A stretch of 27,052 nt of DNA from Ruminococcaceae bacterium UBA2806. Lineage in GTDB: Bacteria; Bacillota; Clostridia; Oscillospirales; Acutalibacteraceae. The DNA is taken from contig DEHG01000026.1 in NCBI GenBank assembly GCA_002351795.1, forward strand, positions 27,273-54,324, given 5' to 3'. Position numbers and translations under genes: made by a program. Position 1 is the stretch's first letter. Every line of letters starts with the position of its first letter. Below, in pieces: positions 1 to 6,621 of the stretch. Under the pieces are notes generated by a model. It had not been told where the DNA came from and did not search any database. It was given only the letters and a program-made list of their open reading frames with translations.

Positions 1-9
1 AATAATCAT
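1..9 (-). CDS. Possible start of the PssE/Cps14G-like partner glycosyltransferase (partial)
   Basis: The minus strand at the window edge reads ATG ATT ATT (Met-Ile-Ile), preceded by a GGGGG run about 7 bases upstream that could serve as ribosome-binding site. PssE/Cps14G proteins commonly begin MI(I/F)VTVGT and are encoded directly after PssD/Cps14F, which is the gene just upstream here. Only three codons are visible, so this call rests on position and the start motif. It could also be chance; the sequence beyond base 1 would decide. Confidence 0.3.
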
Positions 10-114
10 CGCCATTCCCCCGGCTTATCATACATCTATACATCGGCTTTGCGCTACCTGAAGACCGCAAAGCATTTATTATTCTTTTCCAAAATTTGTA
101 TCTTAACTTTCCTG

Positions 115-579
115 TCAATACAGGCAGCCGCCGTATACGGCTTTTTTATAATGTTTAAGCTGGGATTTCCACTGTACTATAAACAGATCCGAATGTTTTT
201 CCATGATGCGTCCCGCAACAGTAGGCATATCCGCCCTTCCGAAAGTCTCTATAAATACAAATTTCTTTTTAGTCATTCTGCAAAGCAGATAAAAAGGATA
301 GGCGACCATTGTCCCTGTTGTTATAACAAAATCCGGCTTTTCCTTTATCCATATTTTCAATGCACGGAATGAATTGACTATCATCTTGAATATCATCAGC
401 TTATCCTTGAGATCAGTCTGTATCATCATATATTTTGCGCTGCTTTCAAACTGAGTTTTTTCCGTTACAAAAAATCCGTCATATTTATCGATCAGTGGTT
501 TAAGTCTTTTCAGCTGTTCCCAATGTCCTCCGGATGACGACACAAGACAAAGCCTTGGTGTTTCATGCTTATGCTTCAT
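115..579 (-). CDS. PssD/Cps14F-like polysaccharide glycosyltransferase subunit (Alg14 family)
   Basis: This 154-residue protein matches the short Alg14-like subunit of two-part glycosyltransferases in exopolysaccharide synthesis. In that family the subunit recruits or activates a separate catalytic partner (PssE/Cps14G, Alg13-like) at the inner membrane face. Visible hallmarks are the N-terminal LVSSSGGHWEQL phosphate-loop-like stretch, the central hydrophobic segment around TTGTMVAYPFYLL, FIETFGR in the second half, and the C-terminal VQW...YGG motif. Length is normal for the family. The start at 579 is chosen because GGAAGGA lies about 8 bases upstream. An in-frame upstream ATG at 660 would lie only about 20 bases downstream of the predicted -10 box and adds a Cys-rich stretch unlike the family. 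The partner gene probably begins at the window edge. Confidence 0.85.
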   Translation of the reverse strand: MKHKHETPRLCLVSSSGGHWEQLKRLKPLIDKYDGFFVTEKTQFESSAKYMMIQTDLKDKLMIFKMIVNSFRALKIWIKEKPDFVITTGTMVAYPFYLLCRMTKKKFVFIETFGRADMPTVAGRIMEKHSDLFIVQWKSQLKHYKKAVYGGCLY

Positions 580-687
580 ACTACAATTCCTTCCAAAAAT
601 ACAGCGCCCTGCACTGCATACATTATTAATAATCGCTCTCTGACACAAATAACCTATCATACATTATAGCTAATCATATACTGTTAT

Positions 688-716
688 ATTGTATAACGAA
701 AACACTTTTTTGTCAA
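688..716 (-). promoter_or_regulatory. Sigma-A-type promoter for the PssD-like gene
   Basis: On the minus strand TTGACA (716-711) is followed after exactly 17 bases by TACAAT (693-688), close to the housekeeping consensus. Transcription would begin near 681, giving a leader of about 100 bases before the ATG at 579. Confidence 0.7.
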
Positions 717-821
717 TAAAAACACTTAAAGCACTGCCCTACAAACACTTGTTAAACACAGCTTTATTTTTGTTAAATATGCATTATTTCCGAAAAGCAA
801 CATATAATCGTATCAAGAAAA

Positions 822-858
822 AATCCTCTCCGTCTGCATAAAGCAGAAAGAGAGGATT
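822..858 (-). terminator. Rho-independent terminator after the 68-residue gene
   Basis: AATCCTCTC (822-830) pairs perfectly with GAGAGGATT (850-858). A second inner stem TCTGC/GCAGA lies at 833-847. On the minus strand the hairpin is followed by TTTTCTTG. It sits 18 bases after the stop codon of the 876-1082 gene and separates it from the polysaccharide genes. Confidence 0.8.
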
Positions 859-875
859 GACCCGCAGTATACGGC

Positions 876-1082
876 TCAGAAAAATAATTTACTTGTCGGT
901 TCTTCATCATCGGGCACAGTATTTCTTAAAACGGTAAAACGTACAGGGTCATAGGGCAATAAAAACTGCGAGGGCATGATTCTTGCATTCATAATCCCTC
1001 TTCCGTTAATGCCATCATATGGATCAAAAGGTGTTCCCGATACAAAATATCCCGATCCCGAAGAAAAATTTCTGCGTTCCAT
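876..1082 (-). CDS. Hypothetical 68-residue protein
   Basis: I do not recognise this protein. It begins with ATG behind a good ribosome-binding site (GAGGTGAT, 7 bases upstream) and ends just before a strong terminator, so it is very likely a real one-gene transcript. The product has no signal peptide or membrane segment. The N-terminal third is rich in Ser, Gly and Phe (SSGSGYF), the middle has Asp/Gly/Pro turns, and the C-terminus is acidic then ends KLFF. Small spore-coat proteins such as CotJA were considered because of the Pro/Tyr-rich make-up, but their conserved motifs are not seen. Its role is open. Confidence 0.7.
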   Translation of the reverse strand: MERRNFSSGSGYFVSGTPFDPYDGINGRGIMNARIMPSQFLLPYDPVRFTVLRNTVPDDEEPTSKLFF

Positions 1083-1130
1083 ATCAATATCACCTCAGAT
1101 AATTATTAAGACCGGCAAGAATAAACTCTT

Positions 1131-1161
1131 CCTTAAACGCTCCGCCAAAAGCCGTTTGAGG
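1131..1161 (-). repeat. Hairpin in the leader of the 68-residue gene
   Basis: CCTTAAACG (1131-1139) and CGTTTGAGG (1153-1161) pair over nine positions with one G-U wobble. The hairpin lies about 50 bases upstream of the ATG at 1082, between two divergent genes. A TATAAT box lies further upstream on the minus strand (near 1190) without a clear -35 box. No T-run follows, so it is not a terminator. Confidence 0.4.
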
Positions 1162-1293
1162 AAATGCCTTTTCATGCCCGCTTTGATATTATATGCACAG
1201 ATATTTTTGAATAATCGTTATCGGAATTATTTCGTAGCCTTGTACATGATATGACGCAAAGGTTAATTGTTTATTGTGAAAGTGAGTGATAAA

Positions 1294-1743
1294 GTGGCAG
1301 CCTGTTTTTTTACACAAAAGCTGAAAAGACGGCTTATAGTTTGTCTTATCGGTATTATTGTAATGATAGTATCAATTACCGCCGTTTTTATTCACGGGGA
1401 CACAGATCATATTGAATATAACGGAAAGAGCATTTTGTTGAGGGCGGAAAGCATACAGGATCAAAGAGAATTTGCATCTGAGATGGGAATTAAGCTAAGT
1501 GAAAATCCCGTCATGATACAAAAGGTCAGGATACCCGAAAGATTCAGCAAAGTATATAATGAATACAATGAAGAACAAAAGAAAGCAGGATTTGATCTTA
1601 CAGAATACAAAGGAAAAAAATGTACATTATATACCTATGCGATCAAAAATCCCGTAGAGAGCAGAAAGGAATTTTACGATATTCTGATCAGTGAAGGGAA
1701 GATCATCGGAACTGATAAAAATATTAACAGGACCTTATCATAA
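1294..1743 (+). CDS. DUF4830-like membrane-anchored protein
   Basis: The protein has a basic N-terminus (KLKRR), one strong membrane segment of about 20 residues (IVCLIGIIVMIVSITAVFI), then an extracellular domain of about 110 residues. The C-terminal half, with FSKVYNEYNEEQKKAGFDL and YKGKKCTLYTY, resembles the DUF4830 family of clostridial membrane proteins, whose function is unknown. I chose the GTG at 1294 because the 13 bases before it (GAAAGTGAGTGAT) match the anti-Shine-Dalgarno complement at 10 positions with correct spacing. TTG at 1267 and GTG at 1276 or 1282 are alternatives that add up to nine residues. The gene is followed 138 bases later by the lipoprotein gene, which has its own promoter. 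Confidence 0.7.
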   Translation: MAACFFTQKLKRRLIVCLIGIIVMIVSITAVFIHGDTDHIEYNGKSILLRAESIQDQREFASEMGIKLSENPVMIQKVRIPERFSKVYNEYNEEQKKAGFDLTEYKGKKCTLYTYAIKNPVESRKEFYDILISEGKIIGTDKNINRTLS

Positions 1744-1829
1744 GCCTTGTTATGCCTTACTATATCATTCTGCTGTTATTACGGATATTGCCTATCAGAG
1801 AAATAATTAATACAAATAATAAATTTATC

Positions 1830-1858
1830 TTTACAAAAACAATTTATTGTTTTATAAT
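1830..1858 (+). promoter_or_regulatory. Promoter of the lipoprotein gene with a palindromic spacer
   Basis: TTTACA (1830-1835), a 17-base spacer, and TATAAT (1853-1858) form a strong sigma-A-type promoter. The spacer contains the inverted repeat AAAACAA-TTTA-TTGTTTT (1836-1853), which could be a repressor site. The start point would be near 1865, leaving a very short leader before the ribosome-binding site at 1870-1877. Confidence 0.65.
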
Positions 1859-1881
1859 TAACTTTTAGTGAGGTGATAAAC

Positions 1882-2697
1882 TTGAGAAAACCCGTAAAAA
1901 CATCAGCTATTATTATTTTTATGCTTTGTTTGATATTTTTTACAGCCTGTTCAGTCAGTAACGCTGAAATGACCGCAGAAAACAGCCATATTCTCATCTC
2001 GGAAGACGTATCCGCAAATGCATCATCGGATCATCCCGAACGATCATCTGACGAAGCAGCAAAGAAAGACTCAGAAGAAAGCACAAAAGCTGTTTCAAAA
2101 GATAAAACGTCATTCAATGTGCTCGATAAACAAACAGACACAGGCAATTTCAAAAATTTATCATATTGGGCAAAGGATAAGAAAGAAATAAAAATATTTG
2201 CAAAAGCGTCCATAGAGAATAAGGATCTGCGCTATGCATTCTATTTCAGAAGAAAAGCAAACAAGAAATGGAATCCGATAGGGAATGAATTTGCTAAAAG
2301 AACAACCGCCGGGTTTACCGCAGCGGATGGCGTAGATTATCAGGTGAAAGTCATTATCAAGGACAAGAATGACAAGACCGTCTCAAAAAAATTAAATATT
2401 GACGGTAAATTTTCCAAACTTACCAATAAAACAAAAATAAAAGACGGCGATCTTAAACTTGGCAAATCCCTCAAAATAGCGGCAAAGTGTGAGGGCGGTA
2501 AAGGACCTTATACATATGCCTATTATTTCAAGCGCAAGGATAATAAAAAATGGAATTCCATAGGCGAAGAGTTTACCGATAATACCGAAGCTAAATTCAA
2601 GCCTGCCGCCGCAACCGAATATCAGGTGCGTGTCGTTATAACAGACAGCAACGGACAGGCAGCCGTTAAAAAATTTGATGTCAATGCAGTAAAGTAA
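1882..2697 (+). CDS. Lipoprotein with two tandem Y_Y_Y-like repeat domains
   Basis: The 271-residue product starts with a basic region, a hydrophobic stretch and FTAC, a lipobox-like site at which the mature protein would begin with a lipid-modified Cys. A Ser/Glu/Lys-rich linker follows. Then come two homologous domains of about 80 residues. Each has a Y(A)(F/Y)YF(K/R)RK block, a KKWN(P/S)IG block, then (Y)QV(K/R)V(V/I)I.D.N, and ends KK(L/F)(N/D)(I/V). These resemble the three-tyrosine extracellular repeats common in clostridial surface proteins, where they probably act in binding. The TTG at 1882 is preferred over GTG at 1873 because GAGGTGAT lies directly before it and includes that GTG. 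The gene ends at a strong terminator. The ligand is unknown. Confidence 0.75.
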   Translation: MRKPVKTSAIIIFMLCLIFFTACSVSNAEMTAENSHILISEDVSANASSDHPERSSDEAAKKDSEESTKAVSKDKTSFNVLDKQTDTGNFKNLSYWAKDKKEIKIFAKASIENKDLRYAFYFRRKANKKWNPIGNEFAKRTTAGFTAADGVDYQVKVIIKDKNDKTVSKKLNIDGKFSKLTNKTKIKDGDLKLGKSLKIAAKCEGGKGPYTYAYYFKRKDNKKWNSIGEEFTDNTEAKFKPAAATEYQVRVVITDSNGQAAVKKFDVNAVK

Positions 2698-2711
2698 CAC
2701 TATAAAATAAC

Positions 2712-2748
2712 AAAACCACAAGAGGAACTTTCTTCGTCTTGTGGTTTT
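2712..2748. terminator. Bidirectional rho-independent terminator
   Basis: AAAACCACAAGA (2712-2723) pairs perfectly with TCTTGTGGTTTT (2737-2748). It lies between two convergent genes. T-rich tracts follow on the plus strand (ATTTTATG) and on the minus strand (GTTATTTTATAG), so it can serve both. Confidence 0.85.
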
Positions 2749-2765
2749 ATTTTATGTATCGGTGA

Positions 2766-4103
2766 TCAGAATTTGCGGTATTTTTTTACAGGTCGGTATG
2801 TTTTCTTGCGTCTGTTGTAAACTGCAACTATAATAATATATATCAGTACAAGAGCAACAACAGCTGACGCCGTAATAATAAACCATTTTGAAGAAGCAAT
2901 TTTTTTCAGTCCGTCCGCAGCTGTAAGAAGATCGCTTCGTTCTACCGTTTCGCCCGCAAGCAGATCAACGGTCGCAAGCTGCTGGTTGGCATAGCTAAGC
3001 GTAACAGTACCTATCTTATCACCTGATTTTACAGGCGCATCTATCTGCTCCGGAACATTGTATTTCTTGTCAATGCTTTCAATATTGACATCGTAAGGCA
3101 TAAGCTCGGTCAGACCCTTTGCGGGAACAAGCTGTATACTGTCCTTGTTCCATGCAAAATTGACCCGCACTTCCTTTACCAGTTCATTCTTATCCAGTAT
3201 GGTTTTTATAGACAGATTATCAAACACCCATTCATACAAATTGACCGAATCTATCATAGCGCCGTTGTCATAATCATTTCCGTCTTTATCCTCATAAGGC
3301 GCACCATAGGCAACGCACAGATATGTATATCCGTCCTTTGCGGCAGTGGATACAAGACAGTAGCCGGAATCATTTCCTGTTGCGCCTGTCTTTATTCCGG
3401 AAGCGTATTCATAATAGTAATCGCCGCCTCTTAATTCATCTATCATATGATTTGTTGTGATAAGATATCTGTCTTCACCCAGACAATCCGATTCTGTCAT
3501 ATTGGATATCTCGTTGAATTCAGGCAGGGTCATTGCATATTTGGTTATCTTAGCCATATCCGCAACCGTTGTGAAATGGTTCGGATCGTTAAGACCGTGA
3601 GGGTTGGCAAAATGAGTGCCTGTACAGTAAAGCTCCTTTGCCTTTGCATTCATCATATCAACGAATTTTTCTATACTGCCCTTTCCCACATAATCGGCAA
3701 GTATAAGAGCAGCATCATTTCCCGACGGGATCATAAGACAGCAAAGCAGCTGATATATACTGAGCTTTTCCCCCGCTTTAATACCTGCTACGGAGCTTCC
3801 CGTACCATCGAGCATACTAAGAAGTCTTTCCTTGACGGTAACATATGTTTTTTTATAATCATTAACATTTTCCGCTGTAATGATATATGTCATGATCTTT
3901 GTAGTAGACGCAGGGAAACGTCTTGCGTTTGCCTCCTTTTCAAAAACTACCGTTTCCGTATCAAGATTTTCAAGATATACGGATTTGCTGTGCAGCTTGA
4001 CATCAACATTAAATATTGCTGCGTCTGCCGACAGCGGTGACGGCAGTAAAAAGGCTGACAAAACTATAATAAAGGATAATACGGCGGATACAATTTTTTT
4101 CAT
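2766..4103 (-). CDS. D-alanyl-D-alanine carboxypeptidase (PBP5/DacF-type, peptidase S11)
   Basis: This 445-residue penicillin-binding protein removes the terminal D-Ala from peptidoglycan pentapeptides on the outer side of the membrane. An N-terminal signal peptide runs to about residue 29 (SADAA). The three active-site motifs are present: S66-T-T-K69, S127-G-N129 and K238-T-G240. A C-terminal PBP5-type domain follows, then a true membrane segment at about 408-428 and a basic tail, instead of the amphipathic helix of Escherichia coli PBP5. This C-terminal anchor is usual for clostridial DacF-like enzymes. The ATG at 4103 follows a GGGAG site. The gene is transcribed alone, from a promoter at 4158-4186 to the shared terminator at 2712-2748. 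Confidence 0.95.
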   Translation of the reverse strand: MKKIVSAVLSFIIVLSAFLLPSPLSADAAIFNVDVKLHSKSVYLENLDTETVVFEKEANARRFPASTTKIMTYIITAENVNDYKKTYVTVKERLLSMLDGTGSSVAGIKAGEKLSIYQLLCCLMIPSGNDAALILADYVGKGSIEKFVDMMNAKAKELYCTGTHFANPHGLNDPNHFTTVADMAKITKYAMTLPEFNEISNMTESDCLGEDRYLITTNHMIDELRGGDYYYEYASGIKTGATGNDSGYCLVSTAAKDGYTYLCVAYGAPYEDKDGNDYDNGAMIDSVNLYEWVFDNLSIKTILDKNELVKEVRVNFAWNKDSIQLVPAKGLTELMPYDVNIESIDKKYNVPEQIDAPVKSGDKIGTVTLSYANQQLATVDLLAGETVERSDLLTAADGLKKIASSKWFIITASAVVALVLIYIIIVAVYNRRKKTYRPVKKYRKF

Positions 4104-4157
4104 ACATCTTCATCTCCCAATGGCATTCTGCCGTTCCCATTTTTTGTCTGTTTATAT

Positions 4158-4186
4158 ATTTTACCTTATTTTGACGAAAATTACAA
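4158..4186 (-). promoter_or_regulatory. Promoter of the D-Ala-D-Ala carboxypeptidase gene
   Basis: On the minus strand TTGTAA (4186-4181), a 17-base spacer and TAAAAT (4163-4158) form a good sigma-A-type promoter. The start point would be near 4151, about 48 bases before the ATG. Confidence 0.6.
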
Positions 4187-4331
4187 ATATAAAACTGCTT
4201 AAATTTATATATAATATAACAAGTTTTTGTATGCATATTTGCAGTAAATGACAGACATTGATTTCTTCTGTTCTATGCTGCTTTCATCCCGAAGCATGAA
4301 TAGTGAATAATTTTCAGCTGCCGACAAAAAG

Positions 4332-4386
4332 CAGGTATCAAGCGGCAAGCTCCGTGTTTAAATGAGCTTACAAGCTTTGATACCTG
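4332..4386 (-). terminator. Terminator of the CapD-like gene
   Basis: CAGGTATCAA (4332-4341) pairs perfectly with TTGATACCTG (4377-4386). Further pairing (AAGCTC/GAGCTT) lies inside. On the minus strand the hairpin is followed by CTTTTTGTC. It lies about 30 bases after the stop codon at 4419. Confidence 0.75.
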
Positions 4387-4418
4387 TTTATATATATCCC
4401 ATACTGCGGATCCATATT

Positions 4419-6338
4419 TTATTCTGTATCATCAATATCTTCGGGCAGGGATTCTGCGCCCACAACCTCATGATGATAGGTCGGAACAGTCTCTGCTATA
4501 AGCTGCTCGACCTCATCCTTGCGGTTAGCCATAGCAGCAAAATACAAATGAGCTAAATTTTTCAGAAATACCTCTATACTGAATTCTATCGGTTTGCCGA
4601 TATATATTTTCTTATTATCAGTTTTGGTTATGCCCTCTTCGTTCAGAAGCAGCTCTTCATACAGCTTTTCACCTGGTCGCAGACCTGTATATTCTATCTT
4701 TATATCCTCATGAGGACGGAAGCCTGAAAGACGTATAAGATTTTCCGCAAGCACCTTTATCTTTACAGGCTCGCCCATATCAAGAATGAATATCTCTCCG
4801 CCCTTTGCAAGACTTCCCGCTGTAAGCACAAGGGATACAGCCTCGGGTATTGTCATAAAGTAACGTATTATATCGGGATGGGTAACGGTAACAGGTCCGC
4901 CCGTTCTTATCTGCTCTTTGAACAGCGGAATAACAGAACCGTTGGAACCGAGTACATTCCCGAAACGCACAGCCACAAAATTTGTTTTGCTGCGCTTATC
5001 CATCATCTGTATTATCATCTCGCAGATACGCTTTGACGCACCCATTACGCTTGTCGGATTTACCGCCTTATCAGTCGAAATCTGCACGAAATTCTTTACA
5101 TGGAATTTATCCGCCGTTTCAGCAAGCTTCAATGTACCGAACACATTGTTCTTTATCGCTTCCTCGGGATTCGTTTCCATAAGCGGAACATGCTTATGAG
5201 CCGCCGCATGGAATACAACATCTATATCATGTGTGCGGAAAATATGCTCCAGCTTTTTCCTGTCACGGACAGAGGCTATCTGCACTTCAAAGGAAAGATC
5301 GCTGCCGTGCTTGCGGATAAGCTCCTGCTGTATTTCATAAGCATTGTTTTCATATATATCCAATATGATCAGGTGTCTGGGATGCAGCCTTGCTATCTGT
5401 CGGCAAAGCTCCGAGCCGATGGAACCGCCGCCGCCGGTTACAAGAACAGTCTGACCTATAAGATACTTTCCGTATTTCTCCGTATCAAATACAACAGGCT
5501 CACGCCCTAAAAGATCTTCGACCTCAACCTGACGTATGGATGAGGTAATGGGTACGCCCGAGGTCATAAGATTATAAATATTCGGGATTATCTTTACTTC
5601 AAGATGTGTCTTTGTACACAGATCAAGTATTCGCTTTTTATCGGCAACACTTATCTGTGAAATTGTAAAGAGTATTACTTCTATCCCGTATTCATCGCAG
5701 ATCTCCGGTATTTCATAGGTTGTGCCTACTACCTTGACGCCGGAAATGCGTCTGTGTATTTTTTCCTTGTCATCGTCAACTATGCATACAGGTATATATT
5801 CATTTGCAGGCGTCTTTGAAAGCTCGCTTAGAACAGACAGCGCACCCTCGCCTGCACCGATTATCAGCAGACGTTTTTTCGGCTTCTGTGCAAGCTCCCG
5901 CCGTTCCAGTATCTTATTCAGTCTGTATACGATACGGAACAGCATCATAAAAAACGATGACATAAGCGCAAAGGTTATATACACCCTTGTGCCCATATTG
6001 TAATCAGAAATGAATACGCCTATTACCATTGTGGTTATCATAAACGACAGATTTGCCGTCAGAGAGGCTATCGCCGCAATAAAGAAATCCTCTATATCGG
6101 CATATCTCCACAGCTTGTCATAAAGCCTGAACAGCAGGAACACAACAGTAAAGCATATATTTTCAATAAGCGCTCCCCAGAGAAAAACCGAGATATCTCC
6201 GGCAAGCAAAAGATTATTTTTATTTATCCCATAGGAAAGATACCATGAAAGATTCCACAGCAGCAGGTCACTGATGAAAAGTATCGTCCTGCGGTGCTTT
6301 CCTATTGCGCTGTATATTTTAAACATCAAGTCGATCAT
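4419..6338 (-). CDS. Membrane nucleotide-sugar 4,6-dehydratase/epimerase (CapD/FlaA1/PglF-type)
   Basis: The 639-residue protein has the full architecture of large CapD/PglF-type enzymes, which convert UDP-linked amino sugars for capsule, exopolysaccharide or glycan synthesis. Four membrane segments lie within about residues 18-140. A first Rossmann domain follows (LLIIGAGEGALSVL near 157-170), then the catalytic short-chain-dehydrogenase domain with TGGGGSIG at 301-308 and HAAAHKHVPLME near 378-388. The catalytic region reads STDKAVNPTSVMGASK (421-436). Met occupies the place of the usual catalytic Tyr, as is normal for this dehydratase subfamily. A C-terminal extension of about 60 residues follows LRPGEKL(Y)EELL. 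The gene is single, with its own promoter and terminator. Dehydratase or epimerase activity cannot be told apart from sequence. Confidence 0.92.
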   Translation of the reverse strand: MIDLMFKIYSAIGKHRRTILFISDLLLWNLSWYLSYGINKNNLLLAGDISVFLWGALIENICFTVVFLLFRLYDKLWRYADIEDFFIAAIASLTANLSFMITTMVIGVFISDYNMGTRVYITFALMSSFFMMLFRIVYRLNKILERRELAQKPKKRLLIIGAGEGALSVLSELSKTPANEYIPVCIVDDDKEKIHRRISGVKVVGTTYEIPEICDEYGIEVILFTISQISVADKKRILDLCTKTHLEVKIIPNIYNLMTSGVPITSSIRQVEVEDLLGREPVVFDTEKYGKYLIGQTVLVTGGGGSIGSELCRQIARLHPRHLIILDIYENNAYEIQQELIRKHGSDLSFEVQIASVRDRKKLEHIFRTHDIDVVFHAAAHKHVPLMETNPEEAIKNNVFGTLKLAETADKFHVKNFVQISTDKAVNPTSVMGASKRICEMIIQMMDKRSKTNFVAVRFGNVLGSNGSVIPLFKEQIRTGGPVTVTHPDIIRYFMTIPEAVSLVLTAGSLAKGGEIFILDMGEPVKIKVLAENLIRLSGFRPHEDIKIEYTGLRPGEKLYEELLLNEEGITKTDNKKIYIGKPIEFSIEVFLKNLAHLYFAAMANRKDEVEQLIAETVPTYHHEVVGAESLPEDIDDTE

Positions 6339-6400
6339 TCTCCATCCGAAAAAGCATGATTTTATTTACTGAAACAGAATCATTATACCTTACCATAATG

Positions 6401-6429
6401 ATTATATCCCTTTTTCCGTTAAATTACAA
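6401..6429 (-). promoter_or_regulatory. Promoter of the CapD-like gene
   Basis: On the minus strand TTGTAA (6429-6424), a 17-base spacer and TATAAT (6406-6401) match the housekeeping pattern. A second TATAAT lies at 6387-6382 but lacks a -35 box. The start codon is about 60 bases downstream. Confidence 0.6.
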
Positions 6430-6504
6430 TAGTATATGTAAACTTCGGGCATTTTATACGTTTTTTGATATGACAATCACCATAATTTGCTCGCTTTTTG
6501 GCGA

Positions 6505-6529
6505 ATATTATTCTAAAAAAGAATAATAT
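6505..6529. repeat. Perfect 9-base inverted repeat in a divergent intergenic region
   Basis: ATATTATTC (6505-6513) and GAATAATAT (6521-6529) are exact inverted repeats with a 7-base A/T spacer. The site lies in the 283-base gap between the CapD-like gene and the activase gene. It is upstream of a weak possible plus-strand promoter (TTGAAT 6558-6563, TATACA 6582-6587, 18-base spacer). It may be a regulator site or an AT-rich hairpin. Confidence 0.4.
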
Positions 6530-6621
6530 AAAGTCTGTTCTGATATATAATATTAAATTGAATTGTAATACCATTAAAGAATATACATATATCAGATAAA
6601 CGGAAGGAATGAGTAAGAGGA

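Noticed and set aside
49..372. Plus-strand open frame at the window start
   Set aside because: It lies antisense to the PssD-like gene and its translation resembles no protein.
876..1082. Spore-coat protein CotJA identity for the 68-residue protein
   Set aside because: The Pro/Tyr-rich look is similar, but the CotJA core motif around ALxxGTLFP is absent and no cotJB/cotJC genes follow.
3447..4040. Long plus-strand open frame opposite the carboxypeptidase
   Set aside because: It is antisense to a gene with all S11 motifs, is Cys/His/Ile-rich in a way typical of reverse frames, and lacks a ribosome-binding site.
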